64,000 nt of DNA from assembly GCF_905163445.1 (NCBI RefSeq), contig NC_053193.1, forward strand, positions 2,108,001 to 2,172,000, in the 5' to 3' direction. Of this stretch, positions 40,641 through 51,296 are shown one piece after another. Origin of the DNA: Pararge aegeria. Taxonomy: Eukaryota; Arthropoda; Insecta; Lepidoptera; Nymphalidae. Every line of letters starts with the position of its first letter. Positions within the stretch are counted from its first letter, which is position 1. Position numbers and translations under genes: made by a program. The notes beneath the pieces are model-generated. The model ran no database searches and was not told the DNA's origin. It worked only from the letters and a program-made list of their open reading frames with translations.

Positions 40641-41078
40641 CAATTCATCAATCACACCTCAAGGTGATCAACGCCATCAGCATCTGATGATGATGATGAT
40701 CACGTTGTAACGTTGCCCAGGCCTACTCTTTTAGAAGTAAGAGATGAAGAGTTTAAGCCCGGCAATACGAAATGACGGTCTTTGGATTCGTTCTATTACA
40801 ATGACCGTGTGAATCTACTGTTCATTGGTAAAAAATAATAAACAAAAAAATATTACAAACTGATGTATTAAAAGTTTTAAGACTGTAAGCGGTGCGGTGC
40901 GCGGCGTGTTATGCATCAGAAATAAAATAATTTATTAGTTCAAAAAAACCAGAAAACACGCTTGGTATAAAATACCAACCTAATTTCTACCTGTTAGTTT
41001 ACTTTATTTACAAAATTCCAAAGTTACATCGACTTATCGACTATAGATGAAAATCATATAAATTAACAACATTTTATG
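40641..41078. other. unassigned, no gene seen
   Basis: Short TGATGATGATGATGATCA run at about 40685; nothing else supported. Confidence 0.45.
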
Positions 41079-41281
41079 CAATTAAAATATAGCTTGCTTC
41101 AACGGTGAAAGAAAACATCGTAAGAAAACCTACATGCCTGAGAGTTCTCCATAATGTTCTCAACGGTGTGTGTAGTCCACCAATCCGCACTGGACAAGCA
41201 TGGTGGACTGCGGCGTTAACCCCTTCTCATTGGAGGAGACCAATGCTCTGTAGTGGGTCGGTAATGGGTTGATATGATGAT
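41079..41281 (+). mobile_element. SINE-B without head
   Basis: CTTCAACGGTGAAAGAAAAC core through GTAGTGGGTCGGTAATGGGT. Confidence 0.85.
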
Positions 41282-41689
41282 GGTACCATAATTTCAATAA
41301 TACTCTTTACAATCTCCTTTTATAATTTCAGTTAATTTAATCTAGTATCTAACACAAGGTACATATCAACGTCTAATTTTAACTTTATCATCGATGTATT
41401 ATTCGGTCAGTCGTTTAGTTCTGCCATCATCAAAGCTACCAGAAGGGTTCAAAAATCCGCAAAGCGTGCCCATCTGCGGTTTTTCGATCCGATCGATTTA
41501 TTCAAGCGACCTCCACAGGCTCTTTTACGCCACGATAAATTCCCTCCTCCAAATTGACGCGAGGGTCCGTAATTATTTACGTTTACGCAACGATATACAA
41601 AACAAAAGATCTCTACTTCCCATTGACCCACTCATATACTTATTTATTTATCACAATCAGTTAATAACAAAAAAAAACATTAAAAATGA
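41282..41689. other. unassigned; overlapping 99- and 60-codon frames
   Basis: A 99-codon plus frame (41394-41693) and a 60-codon minus frame overlap in a stretch of fairly balanced composition. Neither contains a domain I recognise, and the plus frame ends in low-complexity codons at the LINE-F boundary. Not called as a gene, though this is one of few single-copy-looking open stretches. Confidence 0.35.
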
Positions 41690-42052
41690 TTGAGAAAAAC
41701 AAAAAAATTCTATTATAATATTAAGGATTACATGGGCGTGCATAGTGGGTGCAGATGATATAAAATGAAGAAAATCTCCAGTACGAGTTATAAAAAACTT
41801 AAGGATAGGGATAAGAGTTATAAAAAGCGTACCCTTATGTATTTGCCACTCGTACTGAAGATTTTCCCTGTGCATACCGTTTATGCACGCCAATGATTAC
41901 ATGTATAATAAAAAAGCTTGGTTATGAATTGCTCTAACTTAATAGCTAAAGATTAACTCGACTGTGAGATGATGTTAGCAAAAAAAAACCTGGTTAAGTG
42001 TGTTGTGGGCTCTTTACAGACCAGGGTGCGTTTGAAACCCTCCTAACCTTCC
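41690..42052 (+). mobile_element. LINE-F 3' region, split by a MITE
   Basis: TTATAATATTAAGGATTACA before the MITE continues after it as GTATAATAAAAAAGCTTGGT, then AACTCGACTGTGAGATG and CAGACCAGGGTGCGTTTGAA. Matches the uninterrupted copies. Confidence 0.75.
41734..41894. mobile_element. hAT-type MITE, copy 2, inside LINE-F
   Basis: Inverted ends GGCGTGCATAGTGGGTGCAG and CCGTTTATGCACGCC with internal complementary stretches. The 8-bp sequence GATTACAT flanks it at 41726-41733 and 41895-41902 and occurs once at the unoccupied site near 3940 (ATGTAATCC in that orientation). The outermost bases are degraded. Confidence 0.85.
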
Positions 42053-42659
42053 TAAAAAGATTTTTGTATCCACCAAATCCTCTCATTAAGTTGTGCAATG
42101 GATTTTGCTTATTTGACATTCCCCTCTCAATTAGTTTTGTAACTATTTGTAACTTTCATCCTGTTAAAATCGTGTTACTATTTGCGCACGCATTTCGTTT
42201 CACTGCATAATTTCACTCCCATTATTTTTTCCTGACGTCGCTAAAGAAGTATAACTGCAAAAAATAAAATTGGGTAAGACATATTATTAGGTTTATTAGT
42301 TGGTTGGTCAAGACATAAAAATTAAAGGTACACGTGGAACAACGTATCTTTGGTTTTTGTGCGTCAATGGTGTTTGCGTCAAATTTTCATTACCTTCCGA
42401 TGATTGGATGTTGTCGATGGGTCCGACGGACCTGGAAGGCTTCTTTACACCCTGTTAATAATTAATTGATTGCTTAATGAATGAACTTACTTTTTTGGTG
42501 AATATTCATTTTTACAATGAACAATTTCCGTTACCTTAATACCGTAGCCTTTTTTTTATAAATCTCCACATGCGATACAAATATTAATAAATAATATCCA
42601 CATTTAGAAATTCGCATTTTTAGAAACTACTTCCAAATTCCATATGATATAGCGCTAGG
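42053..42659. other. unassigned; repeat G-like end near 42230
   Basis: TTTTTTCCTGACGTCGCTAA followed by AGAAGTATAACTGC resembles the end of repeat G. The rest is unrecognised. Confidence 0.45.
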
Positions 42660-42812
42660 TGATAAAATGTTGTTGGAACCAGACACAGCAGATGCCTCCA
42701 ACTGGATAAGACCAGAGAAAAAGAAATTACAAATTCCCAAATTGCCTGTCGAGGATTGAAACTTGGTCCTCCACCTACAAGACCACATTACTGTGCCAGG
42801 GAGGTTGTCACG
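42660..42812 (-). mobile_element. tRNA-derived SINE (separate head)
   Basis: The minus strand carries ACAACCTCCCTGGCACAGTA as head and A-box region and AAGTTTCAATCCTCGACAGG as a weakened B box, then a body toward TCTGGTTCCAACAACATT. Confidence 0.65.
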
Positions 42813-42826
42813 TCGCTAAGCTTTAA

Positions 42827-42880
42827 TCCTTACTAATATTATAAATATGAAACTGGGTTTTTTGTGCTACACACCTTTTG
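42827..42880 (+). mobile_element. Helitron-like 5' end fragment
   Basis: Begins TCCTTACTAATATTATAAAT preceded by A, as in the full copies; cut by a SINE-B head after about 50 bases. Confidence 0.55.
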
Positions 42881-42890
42881 TTTTTTAAAA

Positions 42891-42973
42891 AAAGTTAGAG
42901 GTGCGTGCTGGGATTCGAACTCATCCCCTCGAAAGTGTAGTCGAAGTCCTGCCCACTGGGCTATCACCGCTTC
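42891..42973 (-). mobile_element. SINE-B head only
   Basis: AGAGGTGCGTGCTGGGATTC, then GAACTCATCCCC, then CCCACTGGGCTATCACCGC in plus orientation. Confidence 0.75.
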
Positions 42974-43260
42974 ATTATTATATATTTCTATTGTATTTCA
43001 GAATTCGCCATCACTACGCCATTTAATTGGTAAACAATGTAACGTTTAACGCTGCAAACAAATACATTGTACACAGAGTCCGCTAAATCAAAATTACCAT
43101 CCATTTTAGTCACGATTTTAGCTTTGAAGTACCTACTTATTCATTCCCTACTGTCTATTCATATTCAAGCAACGATTTTATTGTTATCGCAATAACCAGG
43201 CCTGTTTTCTTACTCCACGTTTTTTACAGTATTGCACAAACTTCGTATCAAACCGTTAGT
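42974..43260. other. unassigned, no gene seen
   Basis: No supported feature. Confidence 0.45.
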
Positions 43261-43273
43261 TTTCCTGATATGA

Positions 43274-43400
43274 AAAGTCTTGGCATAGAAAATTAAAAAG
43301 AAAGGTTACATACCTTTCTTTTTAACTAACTCTATGCCAAAAATAAAGTGGATCGGTAACTTTATAAGGGCGTAAAGGAATGACAAAAAAACAAACACAT
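43274..43400 (+). repeat. repeat W, copy 2, with inverted start
   Basis: TTGGCATAGA at about 43280 pairs with TCTATGCCAA at about 43331-43340, and AAAAAGAAAGGT pairs with ACCTTTCTTTTT around TACAT. The second half continues as repeat W (GGGCGTAAAGGAATGAC, AAACAAACACATTTTCGC). Confidence 0.6.
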
Positions 43401-43579
43401 TTTCGCAATTATGCTGCAACTGCCTCTGGTTCAGTTCCGAGTCTGGTTACATTTTACTTGGCACGGCTTAAAAATGTTTTAGAAAATATTTATTTCTTGC
43501 TTTTTATTTGTATAATAAAGTCGATTTTTTCTTGTTTTTTTATATTCCTCAGTTGCATTCATTGGATACCCATATTTTG

Positions 43580-43783
43580 CAGAGGCGTACATAGAGGGTA
43601 TGCACAGGGTATGCAGATGATATAAAATGAAGAAAATCTCCAGTAAAAGTTATAACAAACTTAAGGATAGGCATTGTAAGAGGTATAAAAAGCCTGCCCT
43701 TAAGTATTTCTAACACGTACTGGAGATTTTCTTCATTTTATATCATCTGCATACCCTGTGCATACCCTCTATGCACGCCACTG
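43580..43783. mobile_element. hAT-type MITE, copy 3, 66-bp inverted repeats
   Basis: Arms 43580-43645 and 43718-43783 are reverse complements with about two mismatches (outer sequence CAGTGGCGTGCATAGAGGGT on the right arm). CCATATT lies on both sides (43570-43576 and 43784-43790), three bases out from the left end. Best-preserved copy in the window; no coding sequence. Confidence 0.9.
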
Positions 43784-43799
43784 CCATATTGACGAAGTT

Positions 43800-43920
43800 C
43801 TGCAGTGATCCGCCATTTTGTTACGGCGGCCATCTCGGACTGATTTTCATCAAACATAGCTAAGAAAACTCCCGAATAATTCACCTATAAAACAAAGAAA
43901 ACACACACACACAAGGTTGT
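43800..43920. repeat. dispersed repeat fragment (unnamed)
   Basis: GCAGTGATCCGCCATTTTGT, then CGGCGGCCATCTCGGACTGA, then TTTCATCAAACATAGCTAAG resembles a common lepidopteran interspersed repeat that I recall; only one copy here. Followed by (CA)n and (AAT)n runs. Confidence 0.45.
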
Positions 43921-43999
43921 TAATAATAATAATAACAATAAAGCAGTGCATTGCTCTACTGGGATCGAACGATTATCACTGAAAGGTATATTACAACTA

Positions 44000-44360
44000 A
44001 TTGACCTGAAATAGTGCTAGTCGATCGATCAGTGCGCCGTGCAATAATTGTTGCTACTATTCCACATGACGATAATCTAGCGAAAACTGAAAAGGAAAAG
44101 TATCTAAATACTTGGACCTTGCTCACGAGATTACCGCCATGTAGAATGGTGAGACGACCGTTATTGTTCCGATCGTCGTTTCAGTCAATGGTCTTCTCGC
44201 GAAAAGCTTCGACCAACATCTTAAGAAACTTTTGCTTGGTTGTTGGATCAAGGGTCGGATACAGAAGGCAGTAGTCCTTAAAACGGCGCCTATTGTGGGG
44301 AGGTTCCTCACTCTGGAGCCTAATCGCCGGTTGCTTGGGCATTCAAAAGGCCCGCAAGCG
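44000..44360 (+). pseudogene. LINE C-terminal region, frameshifted
   Basis: First frame: VDRSVRRAIIVATIPHDDNL, AKTEKEK. After a frame change: VIVPIVVSVNGLLAKSFDQH, GCWIKGRIQKAVVLKTAPIV, GRFLTLEP and a stop near 44320. These are C-terminal domain words of a LINE group common in Lepidoptera, beyond the RT. The RT itself is absent. An antisense 62-codon frame is a shadow. Confidence 0.7.
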
Positions 44361-44998
44361 GAGGATGTTTTATTGTAATAATTTTTTAATTGTGTTTTTT
44401 AAAGTAACACTTCTTAAGGCGCGACTAGGGAGTAACTCAATTTTTTTCTGACGAAAGTAACGCTTACGTCAGACGGCTGTGTAGTTTTCGCTATTTAAAA
44501 ATAATAATTTGGATTGTTCGTAAGTATATGTCATATACTCCACGCTTCTTTACTTATACGCGAGCTAGCGGCAAATATCATAAACAATTAGGATTATTTA
44601 TTTCCAATATTGTCAAACGGATCAATTGTGAATAGCAAAGTGAATAAAAATTAAACAGTTTTAAAAAAGAAATTTAAATTGCAAACTTTTTAGAAAATCT
44701 CCAAATATACTTGTTTATTTATAACTTTTGCAATAAAAGATAAATTATTAATAAATTTTCTGGCGATTGTGACATTCTATAATATTCAATGGCAAGGTTA
44801 TATTGACATGTGCTGATCTGACCTTCAATTTTCTACTCTCAATTATTCTATTTGACAAATGAAAATATTTATTAAATGTGAAGGGGAAATTAATGAAATT
44901 TGAATAGAATATTAAATAAAATGGAGAAGTCCCAGGTACATTTTCTCTTTCATCAATAAATAATAATAAAAAATTTACTACAATCGCGGTTACATCCA
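44361..44998. other. unassigned, AT-rich
   Basis: Contains TTCTGACGAAAGTAACGCTT and nothing recognisable further; an 83-codon minus-strand frame at 44748 is unsupported. Confidence 0.45.
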
Positions 44999-45065
44999 TT
45001 TAAGCATTGTTAAGAATTAAATAAAAAAGGAGAATCAATAAATGATAAAAATATAATAATAATAA
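44999..45065 (+). mobile_element. LINE-K 3' end with (AAT)n tail
   Basis: TTTAAGCATTGTTAAGAATT, AATCAATAAATGATAAAAAT, then AATAATAATA. Confidence 0.7.
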
Positions 45066-45721
45066 TAGAAGATAATAGATTTTATACAACCCCTATGTTC
45101 AGTAAATCAGAGCAAAGCGATCAATTACCATTTGAATATTGCAATAGCAATTCGGAATATGATATAGTGGCATATTAATGGTATTTAAGGAACAATATAG
45201 TACAATTTAGTTTGTGTAGCTGGCAACTCTTATGCGGGATTGGCCAGAGGCCAGCGTTTTATATAATACATCTTTTAAAGCTGCTTTCTCACAGTCCTTG
45301 ATTTAGCGATCCGAGCCGAGCCAGTAGGTCACGCCAGTGATGCCTGGTACTGGTACTTACCATGTTAAAATTACAACCTTTACCAACATAAAAATAAGGA
45401 TTAAAACTACGAAATAAAACGTCAGCACTATTAAAATAATATAGCTTTAAAAAGGTATTATTTTTATAATGTTAATAAAGGTAGAGAATTATTGAATGAA
45501 TGAATGAATACACTGTTGTTGTGGGTAGCCCATAGAACATTTTTTTGCAATAGAGCAAGTAACATGGTTGTTGCGAGAGGTTGAGGGATTCATCGTTAGA
45601 TCTTAAACAATTAATTATTTAGGAGTAAGAGCATTTACCCTTTTTGTGGTACTAACTGGTATAGCTGTTAGCATAACTAAGCGTAAGAAATGTTGCTTGA
45701 AATGCACAGTTTACTTGCTCC
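45066..45721. other. unassigned; (GAAT)n at 45495
   Basis: No gene; a short GAAT microsatellite. Confidence 0.45.
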
Positions 45722-45815
45722 CGCGGTGGTAGCTCAGTGGTTAAGACGTTGGCTTAACTTTCGGGAGGCCGAGTTCAAATCCCAGCCCGCAACTTTAACT
45801 TTTCGAAATTATGAG
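45722..45815 (+). mobile_element. SINE-B head with the best A and B boxes
   Basis: CGCGGTGGTAGCTCAGTGGT matches the A box closely and CCGAGTTCAAATCCCAGC the B box, spaced as in a tRNA. After TTTCGAAATTATGAG the body is lost. Confidence 0.85.
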
Positions 45816-45839
45816 TGAAAATTACTTTGTTACCTACTA

Positions 45840-46070
45840 CAAAACCTTGTTCTCGTGTGGAAAATTCTAAATTATCAGTGATATATAATATGGCCTCTAC
45901 CGGGTTGAAAATCACAGTGGGTGGTAGTAGTGGCACAGAGGATGCTGTTGCCCGCTCTGCAGTATATTCCCATAGTTGCCTCATATGACAACAGCGCGAA
46001 GAGGTGAGGTCGCAACTGTGTTCTGATCTGCGCGCACGCATCTTATGATTTAATATTTTCACAGGGTGAT
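45840..46070 (-). repeat. repeat L, copy 1
   Basis: Shares GTAGTAGTGGCACAGAGGAT, then CCCGCTCTGCAGTA, then GTGTTCTGATCTG with 63665-63860. Resembles a LINE piece in antisense. A 107-codon minus-strand frame covers it, but the second copy does not keep it open throughout. Confidence 0.55.
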
Positions 46071-46751
46071 TCCTTATGAAATAAATATACTTATGCATCC
46101 TTCAATATTATTTCGTAATTCAGTTACACGTTGTATATTGGTAGCCACCCAAGAAAAACCGCATTAAAGTAGGGTGTGAATCCAACTACTAACTAGGTAT
46201 ACCTCCCTCCAATGAGTGAAAAGAGAAATTCGTGCCCAAAAGTGGGACAAAAACATCAGTAATAAATATTTGTAAATATCACCAACCGCAATAAGCTATT
46301 TTTTCTGTATCACACGGCACAGTAAAAGTTAAATTAAAATTATTAACTTAGAACAACATGCCAGAGGGCGGGTGGCTTGAATGGGTGTCAAGGTGGAGTA
46401 GAGCGCGTTCCATTATGTATAGTTCTCATAAAGGGCACAGCAGGGGACGCAATATCATTCTACTTACACGCAAAGCGCAATAACGCAGCCCGTGGGATGT
46501 CAGCTTCAAAGCATTCTATTATTTAAATGATATCAAATTAAATAGACGTCGGTGATGTAATGCCTCTAATATAATACATACAATAAATGGAATGATAAAG
46601 TGTTGTTATCTGCGTCTCGTTTGTAAAAATGCTATTTCGAGAATGTACGTTTTTTTAACTGGGACTAAAAAAGGGAGCTAAAAACCGAAAATAATAAAAA
46701 GAGTTCTATTGTATAGAAGCAGGCGTTACTTTGCGGAAATCCATGATAAAT
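46071..46751. other. unassigned, no gene seen
   Basis: GC-richer stretch at 46355-46510 without a supported frame. Confidence 0.45.
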
Positions 46752-47030
46752 TATCAAAATTAAGCTTAATTTGCTATACTCCGCGAAAAACAGGAGAATC
46801 TGTGTGGTGTAATTTATAATTTCTTCAATCCTTATACTCCACACCAAACAGATCCTCGGCAATACACCCTCTACGCACGTTTCGCTCCGAAACCGGAGCA
46901 TTATCAGGAGATGTTGACTTTACAATGAATAATTGTTCATTGGAGTATAAGGATTGAAGAAATTATAAATTACACCACACAGATTCTCCTGTTTTTCGCG
47001 GAGTATAGCAAATTAAGCTTAATTTTGATA
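46752..47030. mobile_element. fold-back (palindromic) element P, complete
   Basis: Arms 46752-46840 and 46942-47030 are reverse complements over 89 bp with at most a base or two of difference (outer TATCAAAATTAAGCTTAATT). The centre carries CGCACGTTTCGCTCCGAAAC and CATTATCAGGAGATGTTGAC and a small inner hairpin CAATGAA-TAATTG-TTCATTG. No coding sequence. The near-perfect arms imply a young copy. Confidence 0.9.
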
Positions 47031-47526
47031 AAAAAAGAGTTCGGCTTTGGTCTTGGCTAAATACCAACCTACCGACAAAAAAACCGATACTCCAAAATTA
47101 ATAATCAAAATTGATAATCTAAAGATTGCATATATTAAGTAGTTACCATTAAGTATATTGTACCTTTATTTGACCTATACCACATTATAAAGTCATCTTA
47201 CTCACGTCCTGGGGTGGGTGGAAGAGATCTCTTAAAGAGATAAGCTATATTACATATTTATATTTCTTATCATAATTTATGGTACATAAATAATAAATCA
47301 TAACTTTGTTCATTTCTAAAGTAAATACTCCGTCAAGTCTTTACCTTTACAAGTTCTTTGAATCCCCACCTACCCTGATTGGGTTCTTTTATCCCAAGCT
47401 TATCTTACAACGCGCTTAGGTAGCTCGGTCCTTTGATGCTGCACATTTCTGCTTTATTATATGTTATTGGAACTAAGCAACGAACATTAAGCTTCATTTG
47501 ATATAATGCACGGTGCAATTTATAAT
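47031..47526. other. unassigned, AT-rich
   Basis: No supported feature. Confidence 0.45.
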
Positions 47527-47779
47527 TTCCAACCGACTAACAAAAAATGAGGAGGTTCTTAATTCGACTGTATGTTTATTTTTTTGTATAATTGTTACTC
47601 TATCACTCCGCCAATTGTAAACCGATTTTTATAATTCTTTTTATGTTTGATACGTTATACTTAAGAAGTTGTGCCATTTTAATTTGGCGAAGATTTATTC
47701 GAGGGGTCCTGGAGAAATCGAGGGAACTCTTCAAATGTTATAGTCACACGTATAGCAATTTGAGTATTTTTAAAGGAAG
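47527..47779 (+). repeat. repeat N, copy 1
   Basis: GAGGAGGTTCTTAATTCGAC, AACCGATTTTTATAATTCTT, then GGAGAAATCGAGGGAACTCT matches 59580-59785 in order. Class unknown. Confidence 0.65.
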
Positions 47780-47986
47780 TTAAGTGCGGATTCGTGATTC
47801 CACTCACCTTTGAGAACATTATGGTGAACTCTCAGATATGCAGGTTTCCTGAAAAAGCTTTCCTTCACCGTTGAAGCGAGTTATTTTTTAATAGCTCAAA
47901 ACGCACATAACTTGGAAAAGTTATATTAGAGGTGCGTGCTGGGATTCGAACTCAGACCCCGAAATTAAGTCGGGCTATCACCGCTT
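47780..47986 (-). mobile_element. SINE-B, 3' end clipped
   Basis: From GTGCGGATTCGTGATTCCAC to GTCGGGCTATCACCGCTT; B box intact in plus orientation as GGGATTCGAACTC. Confidence 0.85.
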
Positions 47987-48460
47987 TTTTTCAAACGATA
48001 AAGAATAATTAGATATCCATTTATAATAAGTAAGTATGTGTATTATGTTCTTAAAAAATATTCATCAGGTATCTTACTTTATTTATTTATTTTTTATTTG
48101 ATTTGATAAGGAAGGAAGTAAACACATAACTAGACGTAATGAATTAAATTCTAGGTCGCGCTTGGAAGTACCCTCATTTTAACTCGAGACCACATCAATA
48201 ACTCAGTTTAAAATGATAACCGAGACTGCAAACAATGGGAGTTTGTAGGAATTTGCTCAGAGAGTTAAAACGCAAATTCTCCGGAGTTGTAAACTTAATT
48301 ACGCCGTTAGAAGCTCTCTGTAAATACTTGGGGGGAATTACTTATCTCTCCCAATATTGAGGAATCTCATAAAGGACCAATTTAATTATTATTTTGTTAT
48401 GAATTTTGTTGTTGTGTGTCCTGGCCACGCTTTTATTTGTATAATAAAAAATAAAAAGCT
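47987..48460. other. unassigned, no gene seen
   Basis: No supported feature. Confidence 0.45.
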
Positions 48461-48602
48461 GTTGCCCGTGTTCATTGTCCGCGTTCTTGGTGTGTAAGGA
48501 TTGAAGAAATTATAAATTACACCATACAGAATCTCCTGCTTTTCTGCGGAGCACTCAATTCTTTTGCTGCGGAGTATAGCAAATTAAGCGCAAGGCTGCT
48601 TC
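48461..48602. repeat. Helitron-like end scar plus P arm
   Basis: AAAGCTGTTGCCCGTG then TCCGCG (48461-48486) is a degraded Helitron-like 3' end on the minus strand. 48493-48602 is a P right arm with a GAGCACTCAATTCTTTTGCT insertion before TGCGGAGTATAGC. Confidence 0.6.
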
Positions 48603-49242
48603 TATCCAACATTTTTGACATTTTTTTTTAAATGTTACTCGTGATACCGGTTATTTTTCCTTATAAATAGAATTTGTTACATTTTCTAAAATCCTATTTT
48701 AATTACGGACTTTCTTTAAGGTGGTAAGGAGGAGCAGTGTCATACGAAAATAAAAAAAAAGTTTATTTGAATATATCCTAAGCTATAATCAATTAATATC
48801 ATCGTGACCTTTAAAATCTATTAAAATATTATCACAGTACAGTATTTTACCTTATTAAAAGTTAAAGTATGTGTACGAAGGTGCTCGCCAACCCATTGAA
48901 TGGATTCCCAGATTTATTATTATTCAAGTTTGAAGACGCGGTGGAGCCTTCCGAAGTTAGTATTGATACGTACCCTTATTCAAATTGAGCCGATTGGATC
49001 TGAGTGAAAGATAAATCAAACACTTTACGCTCACTAAATATTTGGTTCCATTGAGGAGCATTAATTAAGCAGATTATAAAAGGCATAATTCGCACTCAGC
49101 CGGGTTTTTTTTACATCCCGACATTTACCGGTTTGCTAAGGTAGTTGTAAAATTGTAAATTTACAAAATTGTTCGCACCAATATACCGGTAACCCATATT
49201 CTGTCGGTTTCTTGGAGAACTTTCAATCAATTGACGTCCGAT
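48603..49242. other. unassigned, AT-rich
   Basis: No supported feature. Confidence 0.45.
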
Positions 49243-49506
49243 TTGACGGCCGACTGGCGCAGTGGGCAGCGACCCTGCTTACTGAGTCCAAAGCCGTGGG
49301 TTCGATACCCACAACTGGGAAATGTTTCTGTGATGAACATGAATATTTTTCAGTGTCTGGGTGTTTATATGTATATTATAAATATTTATTTATATTATTC
49401 ATAAAAAAAAATATTCATCAGTTATCTTAGTACCCATAAAACAAGCTACGCTTACTTTCTGACTAGATGGCGGTGTGTGTATTGTCGTAGTATATATATA
49501 TATATT
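49243..49506 (+). mobile_element. SINE-A, full length
   Basis: Head GACGGCCGACTGGCGCAGTG and GTGGGTTCGATACCCACAAC, body, then a TATATATATA tail instead of the usual TTTA repeats. Confidence 0.95.
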
Positions 49507-49734
49507 TTTTTATATTACAAATTACAACATTTTTAACCGGTCATTAGCCTAAATCTACTGGCAAATAAAAAAAATTTATAACATTATGTATTTCCAAATG
49601 TTTATTAATATCACAAAGCTGAGCACAGCCTTTCTGATAGAAGAGAGAGTGTTTATATCGTCTTTTCGTTTATAAAGAGCGCAGTTTTGTCTTAGTATTT
49701 GTAAGACAAAACATTGCTCTTTTTTTATTTTATT
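49507..49734. other. unassigned, short palindrome
   Basis: AGCGCAGTTTTGTCTTA ... TAAGACAAAACATTGCTC near 49678-49720 forms an imperfect stem-loop. Confidence 0.5.
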
Positions 49735-49880
49735 TATTTAAACAACTTTATTGCATAATAAAGGAAACACACACAGGAACACTTACATTAACATAAATAA
49801 TATGCATAAGACGGCCTTATCACTAAAAGTGATCTCTTCCAGGCTACCTTAACTATTGGAATAAGACAATGAGAGACGGG
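49735..49880 (-). mobile_element. LINE-E 3' UTR
   Basis: CAACTTTATTGCATAATAAA, then AGACGGCCTTATCACTAAAA, then GTGATCTCTTCCAGGCTACC in plus orientation. Confidence 0.75.
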
Positions 49881-49890
49881 AAATCGCAAT

Positions 49891-49892
49891 TC

Positions 49893-49931
<39 letters not shown>
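49891..49931. repeat. (TA)n microsatellite
   Basis: TA repeats with one AA interruption. Confidence 0.9.
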
Positions 49932-49934
<3 letters not shown>

Positions 49935-50057
49935 ACATAAATAATTAAATCGAATAATAAATGTAATAATATAATATATATTAATATTTATATAAATATA
50001 ATATATATGCATAAATACACATACATAATCATATAATATTAACATCTCTTTATAAAA

Positions 50058-50515
50058 AGAAAAGTGGATATAAGCAACCGCTATACTCGAAATGGACATA
50101 AGTTCTCATCTGCAAATCGCTTGCGAAAGGTGCAAAGGTCATTTGTGGGATTGAGTATACGCTTTTATAATATGATTCGCAAGGTAATTTTGGACCTGCC
50201 AATGCATAAGTTTAAACACTGTGTTAAAACGCATTGACAAAACGTGGTTACTATACGATTGATGAATTTCTTAACGACAAGGCTGCTCGGAAGGAGGCTC
50301 AGCTCTCATCTCTCACAAGGTAGTGATTATAAAAGATTGTAAACTGTAAAATGATGTTGAAAAAGATCAATCGACTTAGTTTCCTGCTGGGCTCTCCTCG
50401 CTGGAATCTGCCTTCCGAACCAGTGGTAGAGTCACTACAAACAGACCGAATTGACGTTTCAGAATTGCTTATAAACTGGGCTTACTTGTAATAAATGAAT
50501 TTTGAATTTAGAGTG
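50058..50515 (+). pseudogene. LINE-D C-terminus and 3' UTR
   Basis: A broken frame encodes NRLRKVQRSFVGLSIRFYN and VILDLPMHKFKHCVKTH then a stop, corresponding to VILDLPLPKFKQYIKTHL at 20332. It continues into GGAATCTGCCTTCCGAACCA and an ATAAATGAATTTTGAATTT tail. Confidence 0.75.
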
Positions 50516-50735
50516 TAGTCCCGCCACGCTGCTACAATGCGGGTCGGCGGGCTTTAACAGGAACAATTACTGTAACTGACAGCTTGATGCACTCTCTGAG
50601 GCCCAGGGCCGGACAATCCAACTTCATAACTTCAGGCTGGTAGCGACTGATATTTCTTGTAACAGCTTTTACCTATACCCGGGAATCAAACTCAAGATTT
50701 CCATATAGTAAAATGATAACCAAAATACCTATTCA
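50516..50735 (-). mobile_element. SINE-Q with head
   Basis: In plus orientation: GCCACGCTGCTACAATGCGG, ACTCTCTGAGGCCCAGGGCC, then ACCCGGGAATCAAACTCAAG as the B-box side and TAAAATGATAACC as the A-box side. Confidence 0.65.
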
Positions 50736-51215
50736 GCAGTATTTTAGTTTAGTTTTGCATGAATGCTGTACCAGGAAATTATAAATTGACAAGCGCTTTG
50801 TTTATAGCACACCAATAGGCATTACTAATAACCATCAATAACAACGATTGTCACTACATCAAGGCGGGCATAACTGAGAGCCAATTAATCTATGCAGCGT
50901 TGATTACTATAATATAATGTCAGATACCTAGAATGAGCTTCAACACTGGCGATGTATATTAATAGCCTCTTTAATAAAATATAAATAAGACATTTAATTC
51001 TTTATTGCACAGTTAAAAAGTAATATGTACATAGGCTAAACTTAATGTCTGGATGCATTTTCTACCAGACTTACCTTTGGTATAGTGGACAGAGTCTTAA
51101 TAAGGATTTAAAAGGAAAAGATATTTAACACATTACACATACAATAAAACAATAACGAAGTAAATATTAAATACATAAAACAATTTTATAAATTTAAATG
51201 CATATAAAAATTTTC
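50736..51215. other. unassigned, AT-rich
   Basis: No supported feature. Confidence 0.45.
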
Positions 51216-51296
51216 GGAACCGACAGGATTTGAACCTGCGACCCTCGGGCAATCGCGGCCTGAGCGCTTTCACCAATTAAGCTACGGATCTCCTAC
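51216..51296 (-). pseudogene. tRNA-like sequence, not a functional tRNA
   Basis: On the minus strand CGTAGCTTAATTGGTGAAAG gives a good A box and D arm, and CGCAGGTTCAAATCCTGTCG a good B box and T arm. The anticodon arm is abnormal: a 7-bp stem with one A-C mismatch around CGCGATT, without U33. The acceptor strands (AGATCCG against CGGTTCC) mispair at two positions. The GAAAATTTTT after it could terminate pol III. More likely part of a dispersed tRNA-like repeat; the upstream minus-strand part (51297-51420, including TAGATGACGCTACAGTCGCT) may belong to the same unit. Confidence 0.6.

Noticed and set aside
41394..41693. 99-codon frame as a host gene
   Set aside because: No recognisable domain, an overlapping antisense frame, and a low-complexity C-terminus running into LINE-F. 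Kept only as an unassigned open stretch.
45775..46098. 107-codon minus-strand frame
   Set aside because: Covers repeat L, whose second copy at 63665 does not maintain the frame.
46752..47030. Rho-independent terminator or microRNA precursor
   Set aside because: The long palindrome belongs to a dispersed fold-back family with many partial copies; a transposon explains it better.
51216..51296. Functional tRNA gene
   Set aside because: Mismatched acceptor stem, over-long anticodon stem, no U33.
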